NCBI RefSeq assembly: GCF_030269925.1
Contig: NC_085124.1
Coordinates: 14,074,001 to 14,138,000 of the forward strand
DNA from: Bombyx mori
Taxonomy: Eukaryota; Arthropoda; Insecta; Lepidoptera; Bombycidae
DNA: 64,000 bases
Direction of reading: 5' to 3'
Each line of letters starts with the position of its first letter. Positions within the stretch are counted from its first letter, which is position 1. Of the stretch, positions 1 through 12,456 are shown piece by piece. The notes under the pieces are model-generated. The model had not been told where the DNA came from. It saw only the letters and a program-made list of their open reading frames with translations, and did not search any database. Both the position numbers and the translations under genes were made by a program.

Positions 1-224
1 CCGATCTAGGAATTTCTTAGATATCCGTGCCTTACGAGATAGGTCTGCCCAAAACTTGGATACCGAATATCTGTAACAATGAAATTGTAATCCGACAGTT
101 GTTATGCTGCGTGGACTTATAATCTTTTGAACTGTTGCATGCCGAGTACACTTGCCAAACTACTTCGTCACTTAAATTCAAGAGGTCGCAATGTTAAGAC
201 GGCTATTGTTTTCAGATTTTCGGA

Positions 225-456
225 ATTGCTGGTGGCAGGACCTCTTGTGAGTCCGCACGGGTCCTATTTTTGACGTGAAGCAGTAATGCGTTTCGGTGTT
301 TGAAGGGTGGGGCAGCCGTTGTAACTATACTGAGACCTTAGAACTTATATCTCAAGTTTCGTATTTACGTTGAAGATGTCTATGGGCTTCAGTAACCACT
401 TAACACCAGGTGAGCTGTGAGCTCGTCCATCCATCTATCTAAGCAATAAAAAAAAA
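225..456 (+). mobile_element. Bm1 SINE, 5'-truncated
   Basis: CTGGTGGCAGGACCTCTTGT to AAGCAATAAAAAAAAA. Small internal deletion after GCACGGGT. Confidence 0.85.
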
Positions 457-984
457 CCTTAAATTTTTCTTGTGGCATCCGAACATGAGCGAATGTAATC
501 CGTTTTTGTCGAACGAATCACACATTCCATATCACAGGATCTGCAATTTCGAAATATCATAAGGGCTTGAGAACGTTATCGCCTTGACCGGCGAGCCGTG
601 TGCACAATTTATTGCCAGTGCCCGATCGTTTGAATACCATGGGAGTGGAAATCACGATGCTATAAATAGACTAACTGGTTCCATGGGAAATGTGTCTTAG
701 CATCCGGTCTTAAGGCGTCTTTAATTTGATGCATAGAATTCTGGAGCGATTGGATAGTAATTCGTTCAAATGAGGACTAATTAGATTGCTACGGATAAAG
801 TAACTAGGAAGACCATACATCGGAAACAAGGAAAATGTACTAAACTCTGCCTGTAGTTCATTAAAACAATAATTAATGTAGTTACTATAGTTTACGTTAC
901 TGGGAAGGACAAACACTGTAAACAAGGAAAAGGTTTTAAAGCTTGCTGATTTACTGGAATTGTATGCAATTAAAATGCAATATT

Positions 985-1350
985 CTGTGGTTCAAATCTA
1001 ATCAAATCAAAAAAAAATTATTCACCATAAATGAAAGTACATACTTGTTGAACGTCAAAAGAACTACCGCCAATTCACAAGAACTAGCTAGCCTCCGTCC
1101 TGAGAAGAATTGGCAAAAAACTCAGCGGGCATGTCTTTTTTTTTTTTATTTTTTTTTTATATTAGATTTTTTTTTAATATTCATTTTTACAATGAGTATT
1201 ATAATAATAATAATAATAAATAAAGATGTTCTTTAATAGTTTTCTTAAACCTATGTATATGTAGGTTCTGAACATCTTGTGGGATTTTGTTGTACAGGCG
1301 CACAGACAAACACCTTAATGAATTTCGTATCTTATGTAGATAATCTACTC
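985..1350 (-). mobile_element. CR1/L2-like LINE 3' end
   Basis: Minus-strand partner of 57435-57832. It keeps the last RT codons (RFKKTIKEH) near 1225-1250, an AT-rich segment with (ATA)n, and ends in a TTTGATTTGAT-type tail rather than poly(A), as CR1/L2-like LINEs do. Confidence 0.6.
1198..1223. repeat. (ATA)n microsatellite in LINE tail
   Basis: ATAATAATAATAATAATAAA within the minus-strand CR1/L2-like fragment. Confidence 0.85.
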
Positions 1351-3610
1351 ATCGGCACAACAAGCTTGTGTTTGTTCCTAGTATTTATTGTATGTATGTT
1401 TTAGGAAACTCCTCAATATGTTTACGAACATACATCAAATTTTCAAAAATGTACTGGGATGGCATAGTGAGAACTCTTCTTTCTCAGTTCTTTAAAAGAC
1501 TCAATGATTGATTGAAACTGCGCTGCGCTGACGAATGCGCTTATATACCACTAGTTGTCTTCAAGGCTAAGCTAATAAAATCATGTTATCAGAATACCAT
1601 TTCCGTGCTTCTTGAATTGTTTGTGTGATCGAGTTTCGAGATGTCATATTAAAACTGTAACTTAAAACGGAGCCTCAGCTGGTTTCTTAAATATGATTCA
1701 TATCAAATTCTCAGTTAACGTTTGTCTATTTATAAATTTGGGTCCCAATTATTAGAACCCGCTTATTTGTAATAATTTCGGATGATTATTATCCGTTTAA
1801 TAAAGTTAGATGAGAAATACAATCCTGGGTAATGGTGGGTGTCTTTTTAATGCTTAGTTTTGTGTATTTGAAACTACCAAGCCAAACCAGTGTCCTTACG
1901 TTATGTGACCCCTTAGCAACATATTAAAGCACTAATAGCGCATATTAAACCCAATAAATAAGGTAGCAGGAATTTATCAACACAGGGCTATAAAGATGCT
2001 ATTGAAACATGCTTAAATTGTAAAGTATCTTCTTCTGATCTTAAAAATCCTAAAATTTATTCAAATAACACCTCAATCTTGGTCCACTAATGTTTCATAT
2101 TTCGTAGAGACGTACACATCTCAATGAGTATGTTATGAAATTACATTTCCACGGAACTATATCTACATAGTATTGAAGATCAGCACTTAGAGCTAACCAC
2201 CGACCTCCATAAAGTTATACAGATAAGACTTACAAAACATTAAATTCAGCAGTTGTAAGAGAGACCCTTTAGTGCACGTTAACCTCAGAATGCAGCATTA
2301 ACAACAATAGCTCCGGGTACAAACTACCCTATTGTTACTCGTCTCACACGAAGCGCCAATGTCGTTCCAAGAGTTGTTTTAGAACGGGAGCAGTGACAAT
2401 TTTAGTTGAGGAATTACCAGATGTAATGGTGTGTTATGTGTTTAAAATTTCATGTGTATTTGAATGACCTTTTATTATTATGATGATTTGAGGATGAAAT
2501 TTTGGATTGTTGTTATTGTTTAAAGATTGTTATTTATTGAACAGTTGGTTAGATCTTAAGTGAATCGACCGAGTTATTAATAACGCAATTTTCAATCTAT
2601 TCGCCGATAGGTGCTGCGGAAACTGTATAAGGTCCGGCATTTATATTTATTTATATATAATTATTAAAAACAAACACTTATTTAAAAGAATTAAAATAAT
2701 TCATTTAAAAAAATTGCCGAATCACCCTGTCTTTCTCTTTTTTAGGTGTAACGCTACCTTTCTTATTTCTGCGACATGTAGTCGAGTTTATTGTTTGATG
2801 TTTTTACCTACCTGTTCGCTAGTATCCTAAGGAGCTATTTATTCCAGCTAGACGTTTCTTAATAGAGTTAATTACGCTTCATTATGACGATTGTCTTAAC
2901 TAATTGCTCTTCTATGCTTTGAACTAAAACATAGGATTGCTTCACGGTAGCAAATAGGTTAGGAGGTGGTACTGTCACGTGAGACTTATCAACAATTATC
3001 TCCACAAAGTAGTTACGCTCATACCTACATAATGCCTTGTTTGTTGGCTTACTCACAAAAGCCAATATCCCTAAAACAAATAATGATACTCAGCTCGTTG
3101 TCAGATCCGATTACGTCACACCATGCTTTTTAATTTACGATAAAATATAACCATTTGAAATAAAAAGATGCATTTTTTCGCATTAAATTGGTTCGATGAT
3201 TTCAACAATCAACGCCCACTTAATTCGTTTTAGTGCAAATGTTGAATCATCTATATTTTAGAACCGAACGTAAATATTGGATCATTTTGCTACTCATAAT
3301 TAAATTAATATTGTGAAATCTTTCGACAAATAAACACTTGGTAGATAGATATTTTCGCGGACAAGATTATTTTGACGAGGTTTATTTGCTTCATTACTAT
3401 TTTTAGATAAAGGAAAAGGCACCCTATTTATTTGTATCAAGGTGCAATGTGACTATCCAGTTTACAGGTGCTCAATTTCCTAAGGAACTACATACCTAAT
3501 GCCTATGACGTAACAATTAAATTCGCAAAATTATTTGCGTAAGTAGGTACTAATGGTAGACTACTAGTGATTTTCTTAAACCTCGCTGGTAAGTAACACT
3601 TATAATTTTG
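1351..3610. other. Unassigned AT-rich DNA
   Basis: No repeat family, splice-bounded exon or conserved frame was recognised on either strand. 457-984 is likewise unassigned. Confidence 0.6.
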
Positions 3611-3754
3611 CCGCGAAGCATTAATATGTCCCGGTTTTAAAGATGAGACGGCCGTTGCACAAACCGAATGAAACTGCAACCTCATGTCCCAAGTTAACTG
3701 GCGATATTCACGTTATGAGGTCTAAAGGCTCCAGTAACTGCTTAACAACAAAAG
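3611..3754 (+). mobile_element. Bm1 SINE, degenerate
   Basis: GCCGCGAAGCATTAATATGT then GGCTCCAGTAACTGCTTAAC; no tail left. Confidence 0.5.
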
Positions 3755-5200
3755 AACTAACTGTGGTCTGGTTTAATGTAATTATTTTTTCCAATTATTT
3801 CATTCTCAGTATCCCGAGAATATAATATATCCTATCGACTTACAAATAACATTGATCCGGATGAATTAAAAAAAAAAGCATCCATCGTTTCGTCCTTTCG
3901 CAATCCACACAGAAAACACCCCATTAAGTAATTTTTTCTGCCTAAATCTAATTTCGAGGGTGGACTACACATATGGGCCTTTGGGACTTCTATCCACATC
4001 ACACCAATTTGACCTTTATTTCTATGAAGTAATGCCTGGAATGCTCTAGGATTACATTATTTCTTTAACCCCCAGCCATTGAGGCAGCTGCCAACAAACG
4101 CACTGCGCGATTTCGGCCCTCCCAACGCAACGTTTGGTAATAATAATAAATTTTCAAGACAAGGTAATGTTGCGTTCGGGATACAGTAAGGGTTGTCGCA
4201 ATTATCCGAGGATTTCGCGTATTCTTTACACGTTATGACGTCTCCGAATCTTTCTCCAGATGCGCGTTTATTTATGAGCCGTTTCGTTCCGTGGAATATT
4301 AGAGCACCCCAAATGTTATCTAATCTGATCGGAATCTTATAGGCTTAATTGGGCTTTTTTCATCAACGCTGAATGATTTTACGAATACTTCTGAGTGTAT
4401 CTTTGTCATTGATCAACTTTCATTTAATATTAAAAAAAACTTGTACCAGATAATAAAGCTCGATGATTTTTCATTCTAAGGTTTCGTATTACCTAAATTG
4501 TTTATTTTTTGATTCTGAAATAAATTCGTTATTTTTTTCTATCGCATTACATCTATGCATTACGCTTATATGGTAAATAAGTGTGTATATTTTCACAAAT
4601 GCTTCCCAAGACGGGTGAGTTTAAAACGTGTTCCAGTTTTCTCGACGTTCTTATCGAAGGTTTCAAGGATCTTAAATTTATGGCCTCCTAAAAACACTGA
4701 GAGCCCACCATTGTTGTACCACTCTCGAATGACAAGCGTCAGCGTAACCGCCACAATACTACGTAATCTATTTGCACAAAGCGTCGCCTCACAATACCAT
4801 GAGACCGTTCCACAAAAGAGTGTTTACTTAAACCCCTTTCACACCTCCATTGTTCAGCCACCAGTTTCGGCGGGCCTCTAGGGTTTCTTACAACTGTTCC
4901 CCTGCGGCCATTCGATGTGTGGACACAGAAGGGGTTGGTAGATCATTTTTATTGGGCTATATGAACGCTGAATAGCTTGTAATGCTGAATCGAGTAGTCT
5001 TCGCGGAGTGTGCAGAAATTTTAAATGTGAAGTGTTGAAAATATTTTAATGGACTCTGATTTTGCGGGCACTCTGCACAAGTGTTGGGAGCGCGGAGTTG
5101 ACATGTTTTGACAATAATAATGTCTGTCCTGTTTATTTCACGAGCTGTTCGTTCAAGTGTTGTTTAAATCAAAATGTTTGATATGTCAGATTTATGAAAT
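3755..5200. other. Unassigned DNA with one 108-codon frame
   Basis: An open frame at 4555-4881 (plus) shows no recognisable domain and has no supporting codon pattern. Otherwise AT-rich and featureless. Confidence 0.5.
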
Positions 5201-5410
5201 ACTAGCGACCCGCCCTCGCTTCGCTTCCGAAACTGTAATTTATTATTGATTTCGCCACTATTTAATGGATGTTATTATACATATAAAACTTCCTCTTCAA
5301 TCACTCTATCTATTAAAAAAAACCGCAACAAAATCCGTTGCGTAGTTTTAAAGATTTAAGCATACATAGGGATATAGGGACAGAGAAAGCGACTTTGTTT
5401 TATACTATTT
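5201..5410 (-). mobile_element. Helitron-like element
   Basis: Complement ends GGAAGCGAAGCGAGGGCGGGTCGCTAGT, a Helitron CTAG-type 3' end. Its interior contains AACTACGCAACGGATTTTGT, a sequence typical of lepidopteran non-autonomous Helitrons. No Rep/helicase coding. Confidence 0.65.
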
Positions 5411-5689
5411 AGTGAAATGCGATTATTGAATAATAAAAACTGAACAGATCTATTTAAATACATTTTAATTTTTTTATGTGATCGAATATCAAATTGTTTC
5501 TACACAATGTAATTCAGTTTAAAAAAAAAACATTTTGATCACATTAATTTCAGCAATTATTTCAAACATTAACAACCTACAAGACCATAAACAATGTACA
5601 AGTAAAATGAGTTGATCATCCAACTATTAGTAGACAACCGAATTACTTCAGCTCTTCAGTGGCACTCACAACAGATGTCGCCGACTCGT

Positions 5690-5885
5690 GCCCAATTTAC
5701 ACTGAACTTTCCTTCGCATTCCCGTTCATCATATCTCGTTAAATTTTCAAAGGGTTCACAGAGGCAGGGTGGGTCAAGTAAATATAGTTTCTGCCCACAC
5801 TGGGGTTCCACAAGGGGCTGCATTGTCCCACGTGTTTCGGACCCCACGCGTCGTAGACAAGGAAAGTGATTTAATAGTTTGTACA
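5690..5885 (+). pseudogene. Possible LINE reverse transcriptase fragment
   Basis: One frame (start at 5769) reads TGVPQGAALSHVF, resembling the GVPQGSALSPLLF block of non-LTR reverse transcriptases. Neither the catalytic FADD box nor other blocks are visible, so this is a weak call. Confidence 0.4.
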
Positions 5886-6854
5886 AAAAAGTTTGTGTCG
5901 AGAGATTTAGGTAGGCGATTTGACGGTTTTGTATCTCTAGTTCCTTACATCGTGGGTAGATCTCGTTCTCTTGGTAATTTGTAACTGTTAAATAACCGTA
6001 CGCCTTTGTTGGGTATGTGTGAATCAGTGATTTGTTTACGAATGATCATCTCAATGGGATATTTATCAATTTAAAAATTTTCGATGTGACTTCTCGTAGA
6101 ATAAATTCCCAAAAAATGTATGTTTTTTTTGACTAGTTGTAAGACAGGTAAATTGATCAATAAAGGAAGGATGAATCATATGTATGTCTTGATTTATTTG
6201 CGTTTGTCTGTACTCGTTCTATTCTCTCCTCACTCTCTTTTTGCTCTTTGGTTTTATTACTTTTACTTGACGAGGGTAAATGTGGAAACCTTGGAAATTT
6301 GTTAACGAAGTGTCTAATGAACCAGATTGAATACCAAAAAATCTATCAAATTGATTAACTCAAACACGAATGCAGAAGTAATTTAAAAGTTTCCAATTGA
6401 AGCTTCTAACATTTGAACTGGATATTAACGGCCTTTTTTCACAGTTTGTTTTGCTATTATTCTGAAAGCTCTGATGGAACTTAGCTATAAGTGTTATAAC
6501 GTTTTAGAGGTGCCAACTACAGAAACACCAAGCTTAACTGAATTTACCAATTCTGCTAGTCACACCGTTTTGTAAGATTTAAGTTATTTTGTTATAAAAA
6601 GTTTTATCCTTTGGCAGACGGCTTAATGATCTTTTAGTGGAAAGAGTTCATGGATATTGACAGTTTCTAGGGTAACAAAGGCACTGCTTACTGTTCAGGA
6701 AGCCAGTTTATGAATACAACTCTTTAACTCTTAGATCTATGAATAATTACAATTGACCTTTAACTTGTATGAGCAACGTAAAAATATCTTAGTCATAAAA
6801 ATAAAATCGAGATTTAAATATGTTGCCTTTCAAAATAATTATTGCCTTTGAAGA
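5886..6854. other. Unassigned AT-rich DNA
   Basis: Nothing recognised; 6966-7376 is likewise unassigned. Confidence 0.5.
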
Positions 6855-6965
6855 CGATCATATGGCCCATGTGATGGTGAGTGATCACCGTCACACAGGG
6901 GCGTAGCAATTCCAGTACACGGCCAAGCTGCTGCCTATCTCTCAGGACTCTCCTTAAACCTCGTG
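6855..6965 (-). mobile_element. LINE-B tail, degenerate
   Basis: Weak match around CATATGGCCCATGTGATGGT and CGGCCAAGCTGCTGCCTATC; no T-run is left. Confidence 0.45.
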
Positions 6966-7376
6966 GCTCAATGTAGATCTTGATGCGAAACGAAATCTCT
7001 TCATCTGATCTATCTCTAATCGTATCGACGAAAAACCCTACTTTATCTACAACATATGCCTACTATTGAAACTCCAACTTGTGCAAGATAGTTTATGAAA
7101 TCCATGTTGGGCTCTTATAGCCAGTTCACATCAGGATGGCCGACTGCTCCTCGCGCCCAATAAGAAACCACCAAAGCGCAACGGTGTGAGTAAAACCCTT
7201 CATTCATCTCTCGAAGGCTTCAGTTTAATCTACCAGTTAAGACGCTCCAGCGTTGTTTGACTACACGACTACACTGCAGTTCCCTTTGATCTATCTATGG
7301 ATTAAATAACGTTGTACTGAAGATACATGCGTTGTTTCTGTTGGAAATAAATGCTTTGCTGCTGTGACGCTTGTAA

Positions 7377-7595
7377 TTTTTTTTTTATTGCTTAGAGGGA
7401 TGGACGAGCTCACAGCCAACCTGATGTTAAGTGGTTACTGGAGCCCATAGACATCTACAACGTAAATGCGCCACCCACCTTGAGATAAGTTCTAAGGTGT
7501 CAGTATAGTTATAACGGCTGCCCCACCCTTCAAACCGAAACGCATTACTACTTCACGGCAGAGATAGGCAGGGTGGTGGTGCTGTTACACGGCCT
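7377..7595 (-). mobile_element. Bm1 SINE, 5'-truncated
   Basis: T-run, TTGCTTAGAGGGATGGACGA, through GCAGGGTGGTGGTGCTG. A short further Bm1 piece (CGCGGATTCATAAGAGGTCC) lies at 7868-7909, perhaps its displaced end. Confidence 0.85.
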
Positions 7596-7867
7596 TTCTT
7601 AAACTTCTTTTTAAAAAAAACAAAAAACACTTTTCACAACTAAACTGTCTTTTATTAGACTTTACAATTTACAATACTATTGTTGACATCTCAAACTTTA
7701 GTATGTTTTAAATGTATGCTCGCGACGGGTTCCAGATTCTAACTAGTTTTCCATACGATTTGATTTAGCAAGAAAGCTAAAAATGATGACTCTAATGGAA
7801 AAACACAGTGAACTCGTAAACGAGCTGATTAGGGCAAAGCTGCTTTGTAAAATAGTGTGTAACAGTG

Positions 7868-7909
7868 CCCACTCACGCGGATTCATAAGAGGTCCTACCA
7901 CCAGTAATA
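7868..7909 (-). mobile_element. Bm1 SINE scrap
   Basis: ACGCGGATTCATAAGAGGTC then CTACCACCAGTAAT, the Bm1 middle. Confidence 0.6.
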
Positions 7910-7957
7910 AGGTGCTTTTTAGAGCTGTTTATATTCTACTTGGTGTTACCAAAGTGT

Positions 7958-8412
7958 TACTGAGGAATTATTTGAGATGATACTATGCGGATTAACGAGT
8001 GGGTGAGTCTAAAAGGAAAGTCATATCACGAATAATTATTTATTGTATATGTGTCCGAGTGTCGTGCCGGACTCCGATGGACTGACTTGACGTTGACATG
8101 AGCCGGCACAATACCATAATCTCGTTTTTACCATCGCACCGCCCGCCACCGGAGAAGAGTTTTTCCACACTACCTGGTGCTTCTGCGGTCATCCACAGAG
8201 CGTTACCAGAGATCTTTTTTGCCACATACCATCCAGCTTTGGGATGAGCTCTCCTCCGCGGTGTTTCCCGAGCGCTATGACATGTCCTTCTTCAAACAAG
8301 GCTAGTGGAGAGTACTTAATGGTAGGCAGCGGCTTGGATCTGCCTCTCTCATTGCTGACGTCCATGAGGGACGGTAATCACTGCTCGTTTGCCTACACGG
8401 GCAATAAAAAAA
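7958..8412 (+). mobile_element. LINE-B 3' end
   Basis: Contains a decayed coding end (WDELSSAVFPERYDMSFFKQ near 8245-8304) followed by a tail GGTAGGCAGCGGCTTGG ... GGGCAATAAAAAAA. A segment of about 130 bp (7982-8114) absent from the related 51-kb copy interrupts the 5' part. The parent LINE is not identified. Confidence 0.65.
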
Positions 8413-8575
8413 ACCAGAGTCCTTAAAGTTGATGTCGAATTCTCAACTGTACGTATCCTAATGGTTGCTCCATAGTGAATGTAATTGAGTGGAGGCTAAA
8501 TATGTTCGCATAGATTACGTTACATGAAGCTGTTTTTGGGCTATCTGCTTTGACGCTCTATTTTGGCTTCGGCTT

Positions 8576-8712
8576 GTTTGGCGGGGGAGCTCACGTGGCT
8601 CAGCCTGAAATGATATGCTAATATCTGCCGTAGCAAGAGCAGTGTTTCGCTGTGTCTACCGCCGGATCAGTATTGCGACCTTACTGAGAAAAGCTTCGGG
8701 GAGAAACTTCAT
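8576..8712 (-). mobile_element. LINE-A tail, degenerate
   Basis: Recognisable from GGGGGAGCTCACGTGGCTCA to GGGGAGAAACTTC, with many substitutions; an old copy. Confidence 0.55.
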
Positions 8713-9961
8713 AATATATTATAAATTAATGGCAAGTTTTTTTTTGTCTTGATATGCCACGTACTGTCGAAATCTTCATTTAATTAATCTCTGTAGTTTT
8801 TTCTCGAAATTATGGGAAGTCTATACGAATGGGATTTAAGTATAGACTGTGGGTCGGCTGTGTTCGTATAATGTCGATGTCCACGGGCGACGAAGACTTG
8901 TCTTCACGAAGTAGACCCTTTGGTGAACGGAAATATTTAAAAAATATACATTTTTACCCATGAATGCCAATGATTTTTAACATTACCTGAAGACTTATGT
9001 AGGATTTTATAAGGGTTGCTAGTAAAGGGGTGCAGTGCGAATAAGAATGACGATTAACTACCCCCCGCCCGGCTGAGCGGCGCCTTTGATTCCACTCAAT
9101 GTTGTAATCGGGGTTCGGTTCTCACGTAAACACGCGAGTAGGTTGAGCATATACTGCCAGCGTGTGGGTATAAGCGGGTTAACAATCAGACTCTCATATA
9201 TTGAGTCTGCTCGGCTGCTCATCAAAAGGTGCATCATCACTGCCTCTTTGAGCTCATCTTATAGCTTTGCGCTTTGGAATGTCGTCAAGTTTTTGCCCAA
9301 TTTTGTCTCTATCTCGACCTCAAGGCTTTATAAGAGCGGTAACGGTATTGCGATGATACTGCCCAACGCATGGTGGAGTGTATGATGGTGTATAATTTCT
9401 GTCTTAAGTGCTGGTAGGACCTGTATCAAGTCCATGAATGAGTACTGTCATCACGCCTATGATGATTGTTTAATCTGCCACTTTCTGTCTCAAAGCGAGT
9501 ATCAGCTCTCAGAACGTGGTGTCTGCGAGTTATATTAATCACTAAATATTGAGGCAGGGTGAGGACAGCGAAAACCTTTGCCGAACTTATCTAACAATAT
9601 ATATTCGTTGATAGTTAGATGATTTATAATATCAAAATAAAACAGTTTCGAATCTCTCGCAATGTAACCTCTGCCTTATGTGTCGGCGCTGTCGGTATAA
9701 TTGAAGGGTGGAGGAACTTTTTTATAAAACGCTTTGGTTATCTTCGACATATATTTGGCATGTTAATAAGAATTATTTTTTTCGAAGGGCTGCTTTTTTG
9801 TTTACCTGACGCGGTTAGCTATGGAATTTCGTTCACACGGTTTATTTGTAAAAGTTATAGGTACATACGTGTCGGTAAGGCTGGTCTCACGCATCGTTAG
9901 GAACATCTGGGTTAGCGGAAATAGCTCTCTGTGTTTACACGGAGTAGGTATCTGAGGATTT
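8713..9961. other. Unassigned DNA
   Basis: The minus-strand frame at 9058-9240 and the overlapping plus frame at 9086-9385 lie in a moderately GC-rich patch that may be decayed retroelement, but no motif was identified. Confidence 0.4.
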
Positions 9962-10189
9962 TTTACTGGTGGTAGGATGGGTAGGTACCACCACCCCGCC
10001 TATTTCTGCCGTGAAGCAGTAATGCGTTTCGGTCTGAAGGGTAGGGTTGCCGTTGTAACCTGAGATCTTAGAACTTATATCTCAAGGTGGGTGGGGCATT
10101 TACGTTGTAGATGTTTATGGGCTCCAGTAACCACTTAACACCAGGTGGGCTGTGAGCTCGTCCATCCATCCAAGCAATAAAAAAAAAAA
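9962..10189 (+). mobile_element. Bm1 SINE, 5'-truncated
   Basis: TTACTGGTGGTAGGATGGGT to CAAGCAATAAAAAAAAAA. Confidence 0.85.
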
Positions 10190-10469
10190 CATGTCCTTGT
10201 TCGAACAAGGTCTGTTAAGATTCTCCAACGGTAGGCAATAGCAACGACTTAACTCCGTCCAAGGTATTTCTGATCTCCATGTGTAATCATAACAGCATCC
10301 ATGATTATATTCATAGATTTTTTCAATAAGTAGGAGATTTGAAGCGGAACTATTAATACATTAAATTTGATGTTGTGAATTCAGTACATACAAATCGTAT
10401 TCGACAGTATGTTAGCAATGTATTGTAATTGACATTGTTAGTAAAATAACACTTATCAGCTCCAATAGG

Positions 10470-10872
10470 GTTTTTAATTCGACTATAATTAATTGGAATT
10501 GTAAGTTTGTATACTATTATGATTGTGTTTATACTTCTATAATCACAAATTTCGCCAAGGCTACACTATAAAAAAATATTAATAAAGACAAACAAGATTT
10601 AATCTATTCTCAATTTGACCACAAACGTCAAGAACAAAAGTTTGACAATAAATAGTATGCATGCGTGTGTGCGTCAAATACATGGTATGTAGTGTGTGTA
10701 ATGTTTTCTTTATTGATTTAATGTATCTCATATGCATTTTTTTTTTAAATATTAGCATTGTGCACTTCTTCTCTGTATTCTCTATAAGTGTGGAAAATTT
10801 CATACTCCTCCGTCCGCGCAATTTACGTAAAACGGGATACAAAGTTTTTGCTTCACGTATTAATATATAGAT
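10470..10872 (-). mobile_element. Helitron-like element, CGTATTAATATATAGA family, 3' end lost
   Basis: Matches 24670-25083, ending CACGTATTAATATATAGAT, but the CTAGT end is replaced by AGGGTTTTTAATTCGAC. A related TCCGATAGGGTTTTTAATTT string recurs at 10919-10938. Confidence 0.65.
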
Positions 10873-11144
10873 AAAAAATATGTAATAGTAACATTGTTAA
10901 TAAATTAGCGCTTAATAGTTCCGATAGGGTTTTTAATTTGATAAAAAATATGTAATAGTGATAAAAACAGCATTAAAATCATAACGCCTTTAACATAGGT
11001 TCATTTTTAGTTGTTAATTTAAGTAGGCTATATTTAGGCTTTTTAGTGATATTCATGGTCTTGAAGCCACTGCTCTACAACCAGGCCACGAAGTCATCCG
11101 GCATCGCTTCTTATAAAATGAGACGATCACGAGAACAAACCATG

Positions 11145-11376
11145 ATTACTGGTGGTAGGACCTCTTGTGAGTCCGCGCGGGTGGGTACCACCACCCTGCC
11201 TATTTCTGCCGAGAAGCAGTAACGCGTTTCGGTTTGAAGGGTGTAGGGCAGCCGTTGTAACTATACTTGAGATCTTGAGATTATATCTCAAGGTGGGTGG
11301 CGCATTTACGTTGGGGATGTCTATAGGCTCCAGTGACCACTTAACACCAGGTGGGCTGTGAGCTCGTCCACCCATC
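11145..11376 (+). mobile_element. Bm1 SINE lacking its tail
   Basis: ATTACTGGTGGTAGGACCTC to CGTCCACCCATC, then directly SINE-2. The AAGCAATAAAA tail is missing. Confidence 0.85.
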
Positions 11377-11462
11377 GGTGGTGCGGTAGTTAGCAGCCTT
11401 GATCGTTGTGCCGAAGGTCGTGGTTTCGATATCCACATGGGGCAAACATTGTGATGAACAGG
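11377..11462 (+). mobile_element. tRNA-derived SINE-2, head, interrupted
   Basis: GGTGGTGCGGTAGTTAGCAG ... GTCGTGGTTTCGATATCCAC resembles tRNA A and B boxes. The SINE starts directly after a Bm1 that lacks its own tail (Bm1 stops at CCCATC). Body continues after the LINE-B insert. Confidence 0.65.
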
Positions 11463-11583
11463 TTAAACGATAGGCAGCGGCTTGGCTCTACCCCTGGCAT
11501 TACTGACGTCCATGAGCGACGGTAACCACTCACCATCAGGTGGGCAGTATGCTCGTCTGCCTACACGGGCAATAAAAAAAGAA
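11463..11583 (+). mobile_element. LINE-B tail inserted in a SINE
   Basis: TAGGCAGCGGCTTGGCTCTA to GGGCAATAAAAAAAG. It splits a tRNA-derived SINE whose halves lie at 11377-11462 and 11586-11765. Confidence 0.75.
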
Positions 11584-11585
11584 AA

Positions 11586-11765
11586 GGATTGTTTGCTCTT
11601 TGTCTGGATGTTTATTATCTATATATGTATGTATATATTTAAACGTATTTAAGTATGTTTATGAGTCTTTGTAACTCATAACACAGAGAATCCTAAATTG
11701 GGGGCTGATGACCGTGCGTGATTTGTTCCCAATTATTGATTTATTCAATCGTTTTTTTTTATTAC
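11586..11765 (+). mobile_element. tRNA-derived SINE-2, body and tail
   Basis: GGATTGTTTGCTCTTTGTCT through ATATATGTATGTATAT to CCCAATTATTGATTTATTCA. Same family as the minus-strand copy at 20335-21077. Confidence 0.6.
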
Positions 11766-11972
11766 TTATGTCAATAATCTTAATAAATCAAAATAATTTT
11801 ACATAAATCAATTCATACAGTAGAACAAATCTTCCAAAGCGCTTGAAGGAGGCACAGTTCCCGTGATACTGGCTGCATTACCTCGTTGACAGCCAGACTC
11901 ACTCTCTGTGCAAAGTACCAGCCAGCCTTAGCATCCGTGTGGCTTCCTCCAAGCATTTAGAGATTTCTGATA
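11754..11972 (-). mobile_element. Poly(A) retroposon, truncated
   Basis: Minus-strand relative of 53670-54037, beginning at a T-run (11752-11760) and including the complement of GGAACTGTGCCTCCTTCAAG. Confidence 0.55.
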
Positions 11973-11981
11973 AATTTATTC

Positions 11982-12240
11982 AATACTAGCTAACCCGGCA
12001 GACTTCGTAGTGCCTCAATCGATAAATAAAAGATCTAAACTTTTTTATAAAATAAACTTAAAACAAACAAAAGGAATCCGTCCGACGAGGGACACATCAT
12101 AGGAAAACAAAATTGTTATTTTCATTTAATTTCGAGCATTTTCATATTTATCTACCTTTTAAACCTTCTCTGGACTTCTACAAATAATTCAAGACCAAAA
12201 TTAGCCAAATCGTTTTAGCGAGACTAAAGAACAGCAATTC
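11982..12240 (-). mobile_element. Helitron-like element, CCGGGTCAGCTAGT family
   Basis: Plus-strand start ACTAGCTAACCCGGCAGACT is the complement of the CTAGT 3' end. Interior matches three other copies (22.4, 33.5, 34.4 kb). One stretch is lost near 12210. Confidence 0.75.
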
Positions 12241-12243
12241 ATC

Positions 12244-12456
12244 TATATCTATATCTATACTAATATTATAAAGTGGAAAGATTTGTTTGTTTGTTTCGAA
12301 TAGGCTCCGAAACTACTGGACCGATTAGAAAAATTCTTTTTCCATTAGAAGCCGACATTGCCCCTGATGAACATAGGCTACTTTTTTTTATTTTTTTTTT
12401 TTGGTTTCATGTGTGTTTTAATGTTTCCGAAGCGAAGCGAGGGCGGGTTGCTAGTT
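12244..12456 (+). mobile_element. Helitron-like element, GAGGGCGGG end
   Basis: Starts TCTATACTAATATTATAAAG-like sequence and ends CGAAGCGAGGGCGGGTTGCTAGT. Same family as 19391-19614. It abuts another Helitron-like element of opposite strand. Confidence 0.7.

Noticed and set aside
4555..4881. 108-codon plus-strand frame as a gene
   Set aside because: No recognisable motif, no signal or splice context, and composition like the surroundings.
11127..11438. 103-codon minus-strand frame
   Set aside because: It is Bm1 core read antisense; the same peptide-like string appears at other Bm1 copies.
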